Source: Apilactobacillus waqarii
GTDB taxonomy: Bacteria; Bacillota; Bacilli; Lactobacillales; Lactobacillaceae
Direction of reading: 5' to 3'
Length of the DNA stretch: 64,000 nt
Assembly: GCF_019061205.1 (NCBI RefSeq)
Contig: NZ_JAHQYH010000003.1
Location: 62,001 to 126,000 of the forward strand
Position 1 is the first letter of the stretch. Every line of letters starts with the position of its first letter. The translations under genes and the position numbers were made by a program. The notes below the pieces were generated by a model, which saw nothing but the letters and a program-made list of their open reading frames with translations, had not been told where the DNA came from and did no database searches. Of the stretch, positions 42,703-52,513 are shown piece by piece.

Positions 42703-43722
42703 ATGGCAGATAAAGCAAAACAACTACCAAAAGACGCCTTTGAACCATTATCAGATGGTGCACATTTAGATAATGAAAAAATCGCGGCTCCTTCTCTTAC
42801 TTTTGTGAAGGATTCATGGCGTCGTCTAAAGAAAAACAAAGCGGCAATGATTTCACTATACATTTTGATTTTCTTATTTGTTGTATCATTTGGATCAGCA
42901 TTGATTCCTGCATTCAGCAGTATTTCAACTCATCCAAACTTAAACAACTTACCACCACGTATTCCTGGAATTGACATTCCTGGATTTAACGGAACTTTAG
43001 TGCAAGGTGGAGCACGTGTTAACGCCTATACAGGTGCCGCTGCTAACCATTACTTCTGGTTAGGTAGTGACTACTTAGGTCGTGACTTGTTCGCAAGAAC
43101 ATTATTCGGTACTAGAATTTCACTATTAATCGCCGTTGTCGCAACTTTCTTCGATCTAACTATCGGGGTTGCTTACGGAATTATCTCAGGTTGGATTGGT
43201 GGAAAGGTTGATACTTTCATGCAACGTGTCATCGAAATCCTACTATCAATTCCTAACCTAGTTGTTATGATTCTTCTACTATTGGTATTAAAACCAGGTA
43301 TTCCTGCAATCATCATTGCGATTGCATTTACTAGTTGGATCAACATGGCTCGTTTAGTTCGTGCACAAACACTTGAACTAAAGAGTCAAGAATTCGTGCT
43401 AGCTGCACGTTCACTGGGTGAAAGTTCATTTAAGATTGCTTTCAAGCACTTATTACCAAACTTAACTTCAGTGATTATCATTAATACAATGTTCACTATT
43501 CCAAGTGCAATCTTCTTCGAAGCATTCCTATCATTTATCGGAATTGGGGTTCCAGCCCCAGCTGCTTCATTAGGTACTTTGATTAGTAACGGTCAAAAGT
43601 CATTCCAATTCTTACCATATCAAATGTGGGTTCCAGCAGTCGTTCTTTCATTATTAATGATTGCATTCAACATTTTAGGTGATGGTCTAAGAGATGCATT
43701 TGACCCTAAATCAAGAGAGTAG
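42703..43722 (+). CDS. oppC: Oligopeptide ABC transporter permease OppC
   Basis: The 339-residue permease has six segments, with SWRRLKKNKAAMISLYIL before the first and the EAA-type loop LAARSLGESSFKIAFKHLLPN. The long extracytosolic N-terminal loop (residues about 60-110) with HYFWLGSDYLGRDLFAR is the OppC hallmark. A cytosolic N-terminus of about 35 residues precedes helix 1. One base separates it from the oppB stop. Confidence 0.94.
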   Translation: MADKAKQLPKDAFEPLSDGAHLDNEKIAAPSLTFVKDSWRRLKKNKAAMISLYILIFLFVVSFGSALIPAFSSISTHPNLNNLPPRIPGIDIPGFNGTLVQGGARVNAYTGAAANHYFWLGSDYLGRDLFARTLFGTRISLLIAVVATFFDLTIGVAYGIISGWIGGKVDTFMQRVIEILLSIPNLVVMILLLLVLKPGIPAIIIAIAFTSWINMARLVRAQTLELKSQEFVLAARSLGESSFKIAFKHLLPNLTSVIIINTMFTIPSAIFFEAFLSFIGIGVPAPAASLGTLISNGQKSFQFLPYQMWVPAVVLSLLMIAFNILGDGLRDAFDPKSRE

Positions 43723-43731
43723 GTGACAAGA

Positions 43732-44778
43732 ATGGAAAACAAGGAAAACATCCTAGAAGTTAGAAATTTATCAATTAATTTCAAAACTTACGCGGGTACT
43801 GTTCAAGCCATTCGTGACATTAGTTTTGATTTAAAGAAGGGTGAAACCCTAGCAATCGTTGGGGAATCAGGTTCTGGTAAATCAGTAACTACTCGAAGCA
43901 TTATGGGTTTGAACGCAACCAACGCTGATGTTGTCGACGGAAGCATCGAATTCGATGGCCAAGACATTTTACAATTAGACGAAAAAGAATTAAGTAAATT
44001 ACGTGGTAGCAAGATTGCTGAAATCTTCCAAGATCCAATGACTTCATTGGACCCAACTATGAAGATTGGTCGCCAAGTTGCTGAACCACTAATGATTCAC
44101 CAAGGTTTATCCAAAGAAAAAGCAATGGCTAAAGCCTTGGAAATGTTAAAACTAGTAGGTATTACTAATGCCGAAGAACGAATTAATGACTATCCATACC
44201 AATTCTCTGGTGGGATGAGACAAAGAATCGTGATTGCGATTGCGTTAGTAAACTACCCAGAAATCTTAATCGCTGATGAACCAACCACTGCGTTGGACGT
44301 TACCATCCAAGCTAAGATTCTGGAATTAATGAAGGAATTACAAACCAAGATTAACACTTCAATCATCTTCATTACCCATGATTTAGGGGTAGTTGCAGGT
44401 ATGGCTGATCGTGTTGCAGTTATGTATGCGGGTAAAATCGTTGAATACGGAACTGTTGATGAAATCTTCTACAATCCAAAGCACCCATACACTTGGGGCC
44501 TATTAGGATCAATGCCTACTTTGGATACCAACGAAGATGTATTACCATCAATCCCAGGTACTCCTCCAGACCTATTGGAACCACCAGTAGGGGATGCATT
44601 TGCTGCTAGAAATAAGTATGCATTAAAGATTGACACAATTGAACAACCACCATTCTTTAAGGTTTCTGACACTCACTACGCAGCAACATGGTTGTTAGAT
44701 GATAGAGCTCCTAAGGTAACTCCACCAGCTGACATCGTAAAGCGTCAAGAACACTTTAAAAAGACTAAACAAGGATAG
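43732..44778 (+). CDS. oppD: Oligopeptide ABC transporter ATPase OppD
   Basis: A 348-residue ATPase. Walker A GESGSGKSVTTR, signature FSGGMRQRIVIA and Walker B ILIADEPTTALD are all standard, followed by the switch ITHDLGVVAG. The C-terminal oligopeptide-specific extension (LPSIPGTPPDLLEPPVGDAF) is present but lacks the usual Fe-S-type cysteines of some homologues. The ATG at 43732 has AGGTGA upstream; the GTG at 43723 directly follows the oppC stop. Confidence 0.93.
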   Translation: MENKENILEVRNLSINFKTYAGTVQAIRDISFDLKKGETLAIVGESGSGKSVTTRSIMGLNATNADVVDGSIEFDGQDILQLDEKELSKLRGSKIAEIFQDPMTSLDPTMKIGRQVAEPLMIHQGLSKEKAMAKALEMLKLVGITNAEERINDYPYQFSGGMRQRIVIAIALVNYPEILIADEPTTALDVTIQAKILELMKELQTKINTSIIFITHDLGVVAGMADRVAVMYAGKIVEYGTVDEIFYNPKHPYTWGLLGSMPTLDTNEDVLPSIPGTPPDLLEPPVGDAFAARNKYALKIDTIEQPPFFKVSDTHYAATWLLDDRAPKVTPPADIVKRQEHFKKTKQG

Positions 44779-44789
44779 GTGGTGACAAT

Positions 44790-45731
44790 ATGTTAGATAA
44801 AGATGCACCCAAAATTTTAGAAGTAAAGAACTTAAAACAATACTTTAACGTTGGTCGTAAAGACGAAGTTAGAGCTGTTGATGATATTACCTTCAACGTC
44901 CATGAAGGGGAAACCTTCGGACTAGTTGGTGAATCTGGCTCCGGAAAGACAACCACAGGTCGTGCAATTAGTCATTTGTATGAACCAACAGGTGGCGAAA
45001 TCATCTTTGAAGGCAAAGATGTTTCAAAGCTAAAGACTAAAAAAGATGAAAAAGAATTCAGAAGTGATATCCAAACCATCTTCCAAGATCCTTACGCATC
45101 ATTAAACCCTCGTATGAAGGTTAAAGACATTATTGCCGAAGGTATCGACATTAACCACTTAGCCAAAGACAAGGCTGACCGTGATGCTCAAGTCGAAGAA
45201 TTATTGGAAACTGTTGGTTTGAACAAAGAACATGCCAACAGATATCCTCATGAATTCTCTGGTGGACAACGTCAAAGAATTGGGATTGCCCGTGCTTTAG
45301 CTGTTAAACCAAAGTTCATCATCGCTGATGAACCAATCTCTGCATTGGACGTGTCAATCCAAGCCCAAGTAGTTAACCTACTTAAGGACTTACAAAAGAA
45401 ACGTAAGCTAACATACTTATTTATTGCCCATGATTTATCAATGGTTAAATACATTAGTGACCGTATTGGTGTTATGCACTATGGTCGTATGTTAGAAATT
45501 GCTGATGCCGATGAACTATATGCTCATCCATTACACGATTACACCAGAAGTTTACTTTCAGCTGTTCCGGTACCGGACCCTGAATTTGAAAGACAACGTA
45601 AGATCGTCGATTACGATGCAAGTGTTGAAAGTGACGGAAAGCAACGTAAGTTAGTTGAAATTGCTCCTAACCATTATGTTCGTGCTGCCGATGACGAAAT
45701 TCAAATGTACAAGGATCGCTTAAACAGCTAA
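44790..45731 (+). CDS. oppF: Oligopeptide ABC transporter ATPase OppF
   Basis: A 313-residue ATPase with Walker A GESGSGKTTTGR, signature FSGGQRQRIGIA and Walker B FIIADEPISALD, the usual OppF forms. It pairs with OppD. The C-terminus ends in a family extension with HPLHDYTRSLLSAVPVPDP. AGGTGGTGAC lies just before the ATG. Operon end, followed by a strong terminator. Confidence 0.94.
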   Translation: MLDKDAPKILEVKNLKQYFNVGRKDEVRAVDDITFNVHEGETFGLVGESGSGKTTTGRAISHLYEPTGGEIIFEGKDVSKLKTKKDEKEFRSDIQTIFQDPYASLNPRMKVKDIIAEGIDINHLAKDKADRDAQVEELLETVGLNKEHANRYPHEFSGGQRQRIGIARALAVKPKFIIADEPISALDVSIQAQVVNLLKDLQKKRKLTYLFIAHDLSMVKYISDRIGVMHYGRMLEIADADELYAHPLHDYTRSLLSAVPVPDPEFERQRKIVDYDASVESDGKQRKLVEIAPNHYVRAADDEIQMYKDRLNS

Positions 45732-45735
45732 AAAA

Positions 45736-45770
45736 ATAACCGTTACTTTATTAAGTAACGGTTATTTTTA
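45736..45770. terminator. Terminator of opp operon
   Basis: AACCGTTACTT (45738-45748) pairs with AAGTAACGGTT (45753-45763), then T-run; A-run before it serves the convergent phosphatase gene. Confidence 0.92.
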
Positions 45771-45776
45771 CGTTAA

Positions 45777-46439
45777 TTAGACGTTTTCACTTAAGTTGTT
45801 GTAGTATTCAACGCTGATTTCACTGGCGTCAGCATTTGATACTAATTTTGAAACACTGCCGTTTTCGATTGGTTCGGAAACATCGATGGTGTCATCCTTG
45901 AATTGGTCAACAGCCCATCTGATGATGGTACCGTGAGCCGCAATCATGATGTTGTCACCGTCGTTAGCGTTTTGAATGACTTTCTTTAAGCCAGGGATGA
46001 AACGATTCAATAAGTCTTGATTGTTTTCAGCATCACCGTATGGATCGTGGGCAGCGATTAAATCGGCTGTACCACCCATACCTAGTTTGCTAATCATCTT
46101 GGCGTAATTGTCCATGCCGTCTGGTCCACCAATTTGGTGCCATGCAGCTTCACTATCGTTTCCTTCAAAGTAACCAAAGTTTTCTTCACGGAAAGCTTTA
46201 TCTGCAATAGGTTCTTCAATATCTGAGGGATTTTGTTGCAATACATATTTTCCAGTATCAAAAGCACGAGGCATATCACTGGAATATGCATGATTGAATG
46301 TAATTGAGCTTAATCTTTTTCCGGCATCAATGGCATCGGCAATTCCCTTTTCAGTAAGAGGGGCGTTGGCGATTCCTTGAATACGGTTGTATTTATTTAA
46401 ATAAGTTTGTCCATGACGAACAAGATAAATGTTAATCAT
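45777..46439 (-). CDS. Histidine phosphatase family protein
   Basis: The 220-residue protein opens with YLVRHGQTYLNKYNRIQG, the RHG motif containing the phospho-accepting histidine; the second catalytic His lies in MIAAHGTIIRW and an Arg in SSDMPRAFDTG. These features make it a member of the phosphoglycerate mutase-like (cofactor-dependent) superfamily, as a phosphatase or mutase. Cytosolic, no signal peptide. Specific substrate unknown. AGGAGG precedes the ATG. Confidence 0.9.
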   Translation of the reverse strand: MINIYLVRHGQTYLNKYNRIQGIANAPLTEKGIADAIDAGKRLSSITFNHAYSSDMPRAFDTGKYVLQQNPSDIEEPIADKAFREENFGYFEGNDSEAAWHQIGGPDGMDNYAKMISKLGMGGTADLIAAHDPYGDAENNQDLLNRFIPGLKKVIQNANDGDNIMIAAHGTIIRWAVDQFKDDTIDVSEPIENGSVSKLVSNADASEISVEYYNNLSENV

Positions 46440-46591
46440 CAGAAAAAACCTCCTGACATATTTGTATGTCTACATTTTATCATATATGGCAAGCGTAGAG
46501 AAAAGATTAGGTTAAGCCTCGATTTGCTTTTCTTTCTATCATATATGTGCTAAAATTAATAACCAAATTTTAAGATAGGAGCGTAGCTCAA

Positions 46592-48892
46592 ATGTCTGAA
46601 TCAATTAAAGAACAAGAACAAAAACACTTAAATGATGTTTTAGCGAAGGTCGAAGTTGCCAAAGCTGAAGCCGTTAAGAAAATTAATCGTGCCGAAAAAG
46701 ATGAACACGATATCAATAAAAACTTCTATAATGATGTGCGTTTGAAGACCAGTACCTATTCTGGAATGATGGAAACATCAGTCTCCATTCGTCAACAACA
46801 ACAAATGCTAGAAGAACGTGAAAATAGTTGGAAACATGCAACTAAGGAATACGACAAGCTTGCCAAGATGCAAGAACGTCCTTACTTTGCTCGTCTAGAC
46901 TTCGAAGAAGAAGGCGAACACAAGGCAGAAACTATTTATATCGGTTTAGGTTCTTTTGCCGATAGCCCAGATCACTACTTGATTTATGACTGGCGTGCTC
47001 CAATTTCGAGTATCTACTACGATAGCAAAATTGGTAAATTGACCTACCACACACCAATGGGTGAACAAACCGTAAACGTGACTTTAAAACGTCAATTCCA
47101 AATCAAGGATGGAAAGATTGAAACCATCTTTGATACCGACCAAGTGGTTGGGGATCAAATGCTATTGGATAACCTAAATGGTAAGTCCAATACCAAGATG
47201 AAGAGTATCGTTACTACCATCCAAAGAGAACAAAACAAGATTATCAGAGATACCAAGTCAGACTTGTTATTCGTACAAGGTGCTGCCGGTTCTGGTAAGA
47301 CAGCTGCGGTATTGCAACGTGTTGCCTTCTTATTGTATCAATACAGAGGAAAATTAAGTTCAGCACAAGTCGTATTATTCTCACCTAACCAATTGTTCAA
47401 TGATTACATCAACCAAGTGTTGCCTGAATTGGGTGAACAAAACATGGTGCAAATGACTTACTACCAATACAGTAGTTTGCGTGTGCCTAAGTTCAAGGTT
47501 GAAACTCTTTCAGAACGTTTCGAAGAAGATAATTCAGAAGATAAGAAATTAAGAAACATCAACAACCTAAAGAACAGTCTAGAATTCTTCAAGGCTGAAA
47601 CTGCCTACACTAACCACTTGAACAGTGAAGACATGAAGTTCAAGAACTTGAAGTTCCAAGACGATATCTTTATTTCAAAGGAACAAATCGCAGAAATCTA
47701 CTACAGTTTCAATGAAAACTACAACCTAAGAAACCGTCTAGACGCTACCAAGGAACGCTTGATTAAGATTTTGAACCGTCGTGTCAAAGTCGAAATGAAG
47801 AAGCCTTGGGTAGAACAAGCGGTCCAAGACTTGAGTAGAGAACAAATTCAAGCCGTGCAAAATGCACATCCAGACGAATTCGAAAATGCTGATAAGGAAT
47901 TCGACTTCTTAGCAAGACACATCGTTATCGGCGCCTTCAAACGTATTAGAAAACAAATCGTCCATGGTCGTTTCCTAGGTGTTAACAACCAACTAGTGCA
48001 CTTCTTAAGAAACGTGCCAAACCTAATCGACTTATCCAAGTACGACCTAACCAAGGAAGACTGGACCAAGTCAGTTGATGCTTCAATCAACCAAATGAAG
48101 AACGGTCACATCTCAATGTCAGATGTTTCAGTATACCTATACCTATTCGACCGTATCTCAGGTAAACGTCCTAAGACCGACATCAAGTACCTATTCATTG
48201 ATGAAGTCCAAGACTACACCGCATTCCAAATGGCATTTATGAAGTTCACTTTCCCACGTGCTCGTTTCACCCTATTAGGAGACTTGAACCAAGCTATCTT
48301 CACTCATGAAAATAGTCATACATTGCTATCAGAACTATCAACCATGTTTGATCCTGAAAAGACTAACGTTGTGCAACTTACTAAGTCATACCGTTCAACT
48401 GAACAAATCACTGACTTCACTAAGCACATTCTAGAAGGCGGTAGCCAAATCGAATCATTCGCGCGTGTTGGGGACAAACCAGTCATGCAAGTGGTTGAAA
48501 ATAGGGATGCTGCTCTTGATAAATTAGTTGCTAGAATTGATAATGATAAGGAAAAACACGATACAACTGCCATTATTGTCAAAACTTTGGCTGATGCGAA
48601 GTTATTATCCGAACAATTAGACGACAGAAACGTAAAAAATACGCTTATACAGACCGAGAACCAACGTTTGACTACTGGAACCCTAGTAATACCTGCTTAC
48701 CTTGCTAAAGGGCTAGAATTTGACTCTGTGGTCATGTTTGACGCAGATGACAAACATTTTGGTGACGAAGCAGACCGTCAATTGGTTTACACAATCTGTA
48801 CTCGTGCCATGCATGAACTAACAATTATCGCTGAAGGAAAGCCAACTCACTTGTTTGATGTTGTGCCTAGCGATTTATATGATTTACAATAA
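46592..48892 (+). CDS. helD: UvrD-like helicase HelD (RNA polymerase recycling factor)
   Basis: The 766-residue protein combines an N-terminal charged coiled coil (residues about 5-90), typical of HelD and inserted into the RNA polymerase secondary channel, with SF1 helicase domains. Walker A is FVQGAAGSGKTAAVLQR (about residue 230), Walker B IDEVQDYTAFQ, motif III GDLNQAIF and motif VI YTICTRAMHEL. It is believed to free stalled or post-termination RNA polymerase using ATP. Length is typical. AGGAGCG before the ATG. A divergent promoter region with the phosphatase gene contains two TATCATATATG repeats. Confidence 0.93.
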   Translation: MSESIKEQEQKHLNDVLAKVEVAKAEAVKKINRAEKDEHDINKNFYNDVRLKTSTYSGMMETSVSIRQQQQMLEERENSWKHATKEYDKLAKMQERPYFARLDFEEEGEHKAETIYIGLGSFADSPDHYLIYDWRAPISSIYYDSKIGKLTYHTPMGEQTVNVTLKRQFQIKDGKIETIFDTDQVVGDQMLLDNLNGKSNTKMKSIVTTIQREQNKIIRDTKSDLLFVQGAAGSGKTAAVLQRVAFLLYQYRGKLSSAQVVLFSPNQLFNDYINQVLPELGEQNMVQMTYYQYSSLRVPKFKVETLSERFEEDNSEDKKLRNINNLKNSLEFFKAETAYTNHLNSEDMKFKNLKFQDDIFISKEQIAEIYYSFNENYNLRNRLDATKERLIKILNRRVKVEMKKPWVEQAVQDLSREQIQAVQNAHPDEFENADKEFDFLARHIVIGAFKRIRKQIVHGRFLGVNNQLVHFLRNVPNLIDLSKYDLTKEDWTKSVDASINQMKNGHISMSDVSVYLYLFDRISGKRPKTDIKYLFIDEVQDYTAFQMAFMKFTFPRARFTLLGDLNQAIFTHENSHTLLSELSTMFDPEKTNVVQLTKSYRSTEQITDFTKHILEGGSQIESFARVGDKPVMQVVENRDAALDKLVARIDNDKEKHDTTAIIVKTLADAKLLSEQLDDRNVKNTLIQTENQRLTTGTLVIPAYLAKGLEFDSVVMFDADDKHFGDEADRQLVYTICTRAMHELTIIAEGKPTHLFDVVPSDLYDLQ

Positions 48893-48914
48893 TCGCAATT
48901 AGTAACAAATAAAA

Positions 48915-48945
48915 GCGCCTATCCATAGGGATTAGGCGCTTTTTT
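48915..48945 (+). terminator. Terminator of helD
   Basis: GCGCCTA (48915-48921) pairs with TAGGCGC (48933-48939), six T after. Confidence 0.9.
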
Positions 48946-49009
48946 GTCGTTTCTAAGATGTTCGGTGGTATTATGGACGTACTACTTTTATTTGAACGGA
49001 GGCGTAAAA

Positions 49010-49933
49010 TTGTCAGATCCAATCAATTACTACGCATTTAAGAAAGACGAGTGGAAGGACTTATACAAGTTACGCTCGATTCCCGTTACTACCGACGGGC
49101 TAAAACAAATTAAGGCCTTTAACGATGAGATTTCGATTCAAGACGTGCGCGACGTTTACATTCCCATCGTTCATTTGTTGGACCTATGTACCCAAAACTT
49201 TAACCAATGGCAAAAGACCAAGACCGCCTTTTTGGATAAGCAAGACAGAAAGGTGCCATTTATCATCGGGATTTCCGGAAGTGTGGCCGTTGGTAAGTCA
49301 ACTACCGCCAGACTATTGGAAGTATTGCTATCAAGATACTTCGAAGACAAGAAAATCCAATTAATCACTACCGATGGATTCTTGTATAATTCCGCTGAAT
49401 TAAAACGTCGTGGCATCATGGACAGAAAAGGATTCCCTGAAAGTTATGACATGAAGTCATTGATTAACTTCTTAAACGAAGTGAAGTCAGGAAAGCACAA
49501 CGTCAAAGCACCAGTCTACTCACACGACGTCTACGACATCATTCCAGACAAGTTCGATATCATCGATCAACCGGACGTCTTGATTATCGAAGGGATTAAC
49601 ACGTTACAACTACCAAGTAACCAACAAATCTACGTTTCCGACTTTACCGACTTCTCAATCTACATCGACGCCGATGATGACTTGATTGAACAATGGTACA
49701 TCGAACGTTTCGAAGAGCTAATGGATACCGCATTCCAAAATCCATCTAACTACTACTACGAAATGGCTCATACCGATCGTAAGAAGGCCATCGAGACCGC
49801 CAAGGATGTTTGGCAACAAATTAATTTACCTAATTTGTTGGAAAATATTAAGCCTACCAAGACTAGGGCAGACCTAATTATTCACAAAACAGACAACCAT
49901 CGTATCGATAAAATTTTGCTTAGAAAGTACTAG
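49010..49933 (+). CDS. coaA: Pantothenate kinase, type I
   Basis: The 307-residue cytosolic enzyme phosphorylates pantothenate in the first step of coenzyme A synthesis. The P-loop is GISGSVAVGKST, followed by LLEVLLSRY and DGFLYN, then RKGFPESYD and the C-terminal THEIGRYK-like EMAHTDRKKAIETA segment of the PanK-I family. The start is the TTG at 49010, with GGAGG seven bases upstream; the frame runs further but has no such site. The neighbour guaA has its own promoter. Confidence 0.93.
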   Translation: MSDPINYYAFKKDEWKDLYKLRSIPVTTDGLKQIKAFNDEISIQDVRDVYIPIVHLLDLCTQNFNQWQKTKTAFLDKQDRKVPFIIGISGSVAVGKSTTARLLEVLLSRYFEDKKIQLITTDGFLYNSAELKRRGIMDRKGFPESYDMKSLINFLNEVKSGKHNVKAPVYSHDVYDIIPDKFDIIDQPDVLIIEGINTLQLPSNQQIYVSDFTDFSIYIDADDDLIEQWYIERFEELMDTAFQNPSNYYYEMAHTDRKKAIETAKDVWQQINLPNLLENIKPTKTRADLIIHKTDNHRIDKILLRKY

Positions 49934-49940
49934 ATTTAAT

Positions 49941-49969
49941 TTGACGCCATTCATTTTTCTATGTATGAT
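49941..49969 (+). promoter_or_regulatory. Promoter of guaA
   Basis: TTGACG (49941-49946), 17-base spacer, TATGAT (49964-49969), immediately upstream of the guaA ribosome site. Confidence 0.75.
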
Positions 49970-50001
49970 AAATACAATTTAATGATTGGAGAGTGAATGG
50001 T

Positions 50002-51558
50002 TTGGCTGAAATGGATTTATCATCGTTTGATAAAATCTTGGTGCTTGACTTCGGAAGTCAATACAATCAATTAATCACCCGTCGTATTCGTGATTTTGGT
50101 GTATATTCTGAACTAAAGCCCCATGATATGACCATCGACGAAATCAAGGCTTTTAACCCTAAAGGGATTATCTTCTCTGGGGGTCCTAACAGTGTGTATG
50201 CAGAAGATGCATTAACTGTTGATCCTAAAATTTTCGAAATGAATATTCCAATTCTAGGTATCTGTTATGGTATGCAACTAATGGCATATAACCTAGGTGG
50301 AGGACAAGTTGATGGAGAAGACCATGGACAATATGGTCACGCTGACATCGACATTACCTCTGATAATGCGGAACTATTCAAAGATTTGCCTAAGGAAGAA
50401 CCAGTTTGGATGAGTCATGGAGACCTTGTTCGTAAGGTTCCAGATGGCTTTGAAAATGTGGCAACTGCGGACGGTTGCCCAATTACTGCAATGCAAGATA
50501 CCGCTAGAAAGTTCTATGGAATTCAATTCCATGCGGAAGTTAGAAATACCAAGTACGGTACTGACATCCTAAAGAACTTCGTGTTTAACGTTTGTGGCGC
50601 AGAAGCTAACTGGTCAATGAATGACTTTATTGACTTACAAATCAAGCAAATCAGAGAAGAAGTTGGCGACAAGAAGGTTATCTTAGGTCTATCCGGTGGG
50701 GTAGATTCAAGTGTAACCGGTGTGTTATTGAACAAGGCCATTGGTGATCAACTAACTTGTATCTTTGTTGACCACGGTCTACTTCGTAAGAACGAAGTGA
50801 AGGAAGTAATGGATAGTCTAGAAGGCAAGTTTGGTCTAAACATCATCCAAATTGATGCAAGCAAACGTTTCTTAGACAAGTTATCCGGTGTTACTGATCC
50901 TGAACAAAAGAGAAAGATTATCGGTAATGAATTTATCGAAGTCTTCAATGAAGAAGCTTTGAAGCTTAAGGATGTTGATTTCTTAGCTCAAGGTACTCTA
51001 TACACTGACGTTATTGAAAGTGGTACTAACACTGCTGAAACTATCAAGTCTCACCATAACGTTGGTGGTCTACCAGAAGACCTACAATTCAAATTAATCG
51101 AACCAGTTCGTTCATTATTCAAGGACGAAACTAGACGCTTGGGTGAAGAAATGGGTATGCCAGACTACTTAGTATGGCGTCAACCATTCCCAGGTCCTGG
51201 TCTAGGTATTCGTGTTATTGGTGAAGTTACTGAAGACAAGCTAGAAATTGTTAGAAACAGTGACTACATCTTACGTCGTGAAATTGCCGCTGCTGGATTA
51301 GATAAGGATATTTGGCAATACTTCACCATTCTACCTGGTTTTAGAAGTGTTGGTGTGATGGGTGACGGTCGTACTTACGACTACACCATCGCTATCCGTG
51401 CTGTTAATTCTATTGATGGAATGACTGCTGATTTCGCTAAGATTCCTTGGGATGTCTTATCAGAAATCTCAACTAAGATCACAAACGAAGTAGAAGGGGT
51501 AAACCGTGTAGTATACGATATTACTAGTAAGCCACCTTCGACAATTGAATGGGAATAA
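50002..51558 (+). CDS. guaA: GMP synthase (glutamine-hydrolysing)
   Basis: The 518-residue enzyme converts XMP to GMP with glutamine. The N-terminal class I glutamine amidotransferase domain has [11 protein letters not shown] (nucleophile Cys) and QFHAEV; the ATP-pyrophosphatase domain has [15 protein letters not shown], and the C-terminal dimerisation domain ends [13 protein letters not shown], the invariant tail. The start is the TTG at 50002 (alternatives: GTG 49993, ATG 50011) because homologues begin M-A-x-x-D/T-L. The 3' end of guaA is a known integration hotspot for mobile elements. Confidence 0.95.
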   Translation: MAEMDLSSFDKILVLDFGSQYNQLITRRIRDFGVYSELKPHDMTIDEIKAFNPKGIIFSGGPNSVYAEDALTVDPKIFEMNIPILGICYGMQLMAYNLGGGQVDGEDHGQYGHADIDITSDNAELFKDLPKEEPVWMSHGDLVRKVPDGFENVATADGCPITAMQDTARKFYGIQFHAEVRNTKYGTDILKNFVFNVCGAEANWSMNDFIDLQIKQIREEVGDKKVILGLSGGVDSSVTGVLLNKAIGDQLTCIFVDHGLLRKNEVKEVMDSLEGKFGLNIIQIDASKRFLDKLSGVTDPEQKRKIIGNEFIEVFNEEALKLKDVDFLAQGTLYTDVIESGTNTAETIKSHHNVGGLPEDLQFKLIEPVRSLFKDETRRLGEEMGMPDYLVWRQPFPGPGLGIRVIGEVTEDKLEIVRNSDYILRREIAAAGLDKDIWQYFTILPGFRSVGVMGDGRTYDYTIAIRAVNSIDGMTADFAKIPWDVLSEISTKITNEVEGVNRVVYDITSKPPSTIEWE

Positions 51559-51616
51559 TCTATATAAATAAGTTGAATTCAATACATTGATTTAACGGCA
51601 TTTAAATGAATATTAA

Positions 51617-51660
51617 GGGATTTAGAGCTATTTAAATTAACATGATTCCCCCCTAAATCC
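51617..51660. repeat. Inverted repeat with C-run downstream of guaA
   Basis: GGGATTTAG (about 51618-51626) is complementary to CTAAATCCC (about 51652-51660), around a loop of about 25 bases with a C6 run; another C8 run follows. Such C-rich, palindromic sequence just after guaA is unlike the rest of the window and may be a leftover attachment site. Confidence 0.6.
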
Positions 51661-51669
51661 CCCCCCAGA

Positions 51670-51699
51670 AGAGCTTTCAATTATGAAAGTTCTTTTTTT
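51670..51699 (+). terminator. Terminator downstream of guaA
   Basis: AGAGCTTTC (51670-51678) pairs with GAAAGTTCT (51685-51693), seven T after. Confidence 0.88.
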
Positions 51700-51826
51700 A
51701 AAATTTCTTAAACTTTATTAGATAGACAGGTTAAAAAATCAGTTATATAATTATAAAGTAATTAGAACTTTCTTTTGATCATCTTAAAAGATTAAAAGCC
51801 TAAAAAGGCATAAGGAGATAGATATT

Positions 51827-52513
51827 ATGATTAAAGTAAAGAACGTATTATTAACAGCATTAGTAGCAACATTTATGGTCGGTGGAATTGCATCAGTTGA
51901 AGAAGCATCTGTAAACGCAAATGCTCAAACTGTACATGTACACCATGCAAAGAAACATGCTAAGAAACATGCAAAGAAACATGCAAAGAAACATGCAAAG
52001 AAACACGCTAAAAAGCACACTAAGAAACATTCAAAGAAACGTGTTGTAAAGAAACATGTTAAGAAGAGCGCTAAGAAACATATACGTAAAGTAGCTAAGA
52101 AACATGTAGCAAAGAAAGTTGCTAAGAACACTGATAACAACCCAGCAAACCCATTGGCACGTAACAACAAACGTGTTGCATTACCACAAGACACCGAATA
52201 CGTAGGTTACGTATACACTTACGGTCGTGGATATAACTCAGCTAAGAACATTGGTCGAGTAGCACCATACCTAAAGCTAAAAGCTGTACGTGAAGACGGC
52301 ATGTCCGATGCTAAATGGGCACAAACACAACGCGATGTTTACATGTCAAACGAAGTAAACAAAGAAGCCGCACAACAAGGTACATTCGCCCTATTTGGCG
52401 GAGACTTGAGGGAAGAATTGAACACTAATGGTTCAAGAATCGATTTCAATGCATACCAAGCAGCAGTTGAAAAGTATGGTTGGAAGCTAAAAGCCAACGC
52501 ATGGGGTATCTAA
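51827..52513 (+). CDS. Secreted Lys/His-repeat protein
   Basis: A 228-residue precursor whose signal peptide ends about residue 33 (VNANA-QT). Then comes a tract, residues about 37-100, of the repeat AKKH/TKKH/SKKH, followed by a more irregular KKHV, KKHI, KKVA series: more than a third Lys and many His. Residues from about 105 form a compact domain with EYVGYVYTYGRGYNSAKN, WAQTQRDVYM and KYGWKLKAN. No LPxTG motif is present. No family is recognised; the tract could bind metal ions, anionic polymer or nucleic acid. It lies after guaA in a segment of accessory appearance. AAGGAGAT precedes the ATG. Confidence 0.82.
   Translation: MIKVKNVLLTALVATFMVGGIASVEEASVNANAQTVHVHHAKKHAKKHAKKHAKKHAKKHAKKHTKKHSKKRVVKKHVKKSAKKHIRKVAKKHVAKKVAKNTDNNPANPLARNNKRVALPQDTEYVGYVYTYGRGYNSAKNIGRVAPYLKLKAVREDGMSDAKWAQTQRDVYMSNEVNKEAAQQGTFALFGGDLREELNTNGSRIDFNAYQAAVEKYGWKLKANAWGI
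51947..52033 (+). repeat. 12-base tandem repeat encoding AKKH
   Basis: About seven near-identical copies of GCAAAGAAACAT (with variants GCTAAGAAACAT, ACTAAGAAACAT, TCAAAGAAACG). Repeat number is likely to change by slippage, lengthening or shortening the charged tract by four residues per unit without frameshift. Confidence 0.85.

Noticed and set aside
51947-52033. CRISPR array in the tandem repeat
   Set aside because: Units are 12 bases without spacers and lie in a coding frame.
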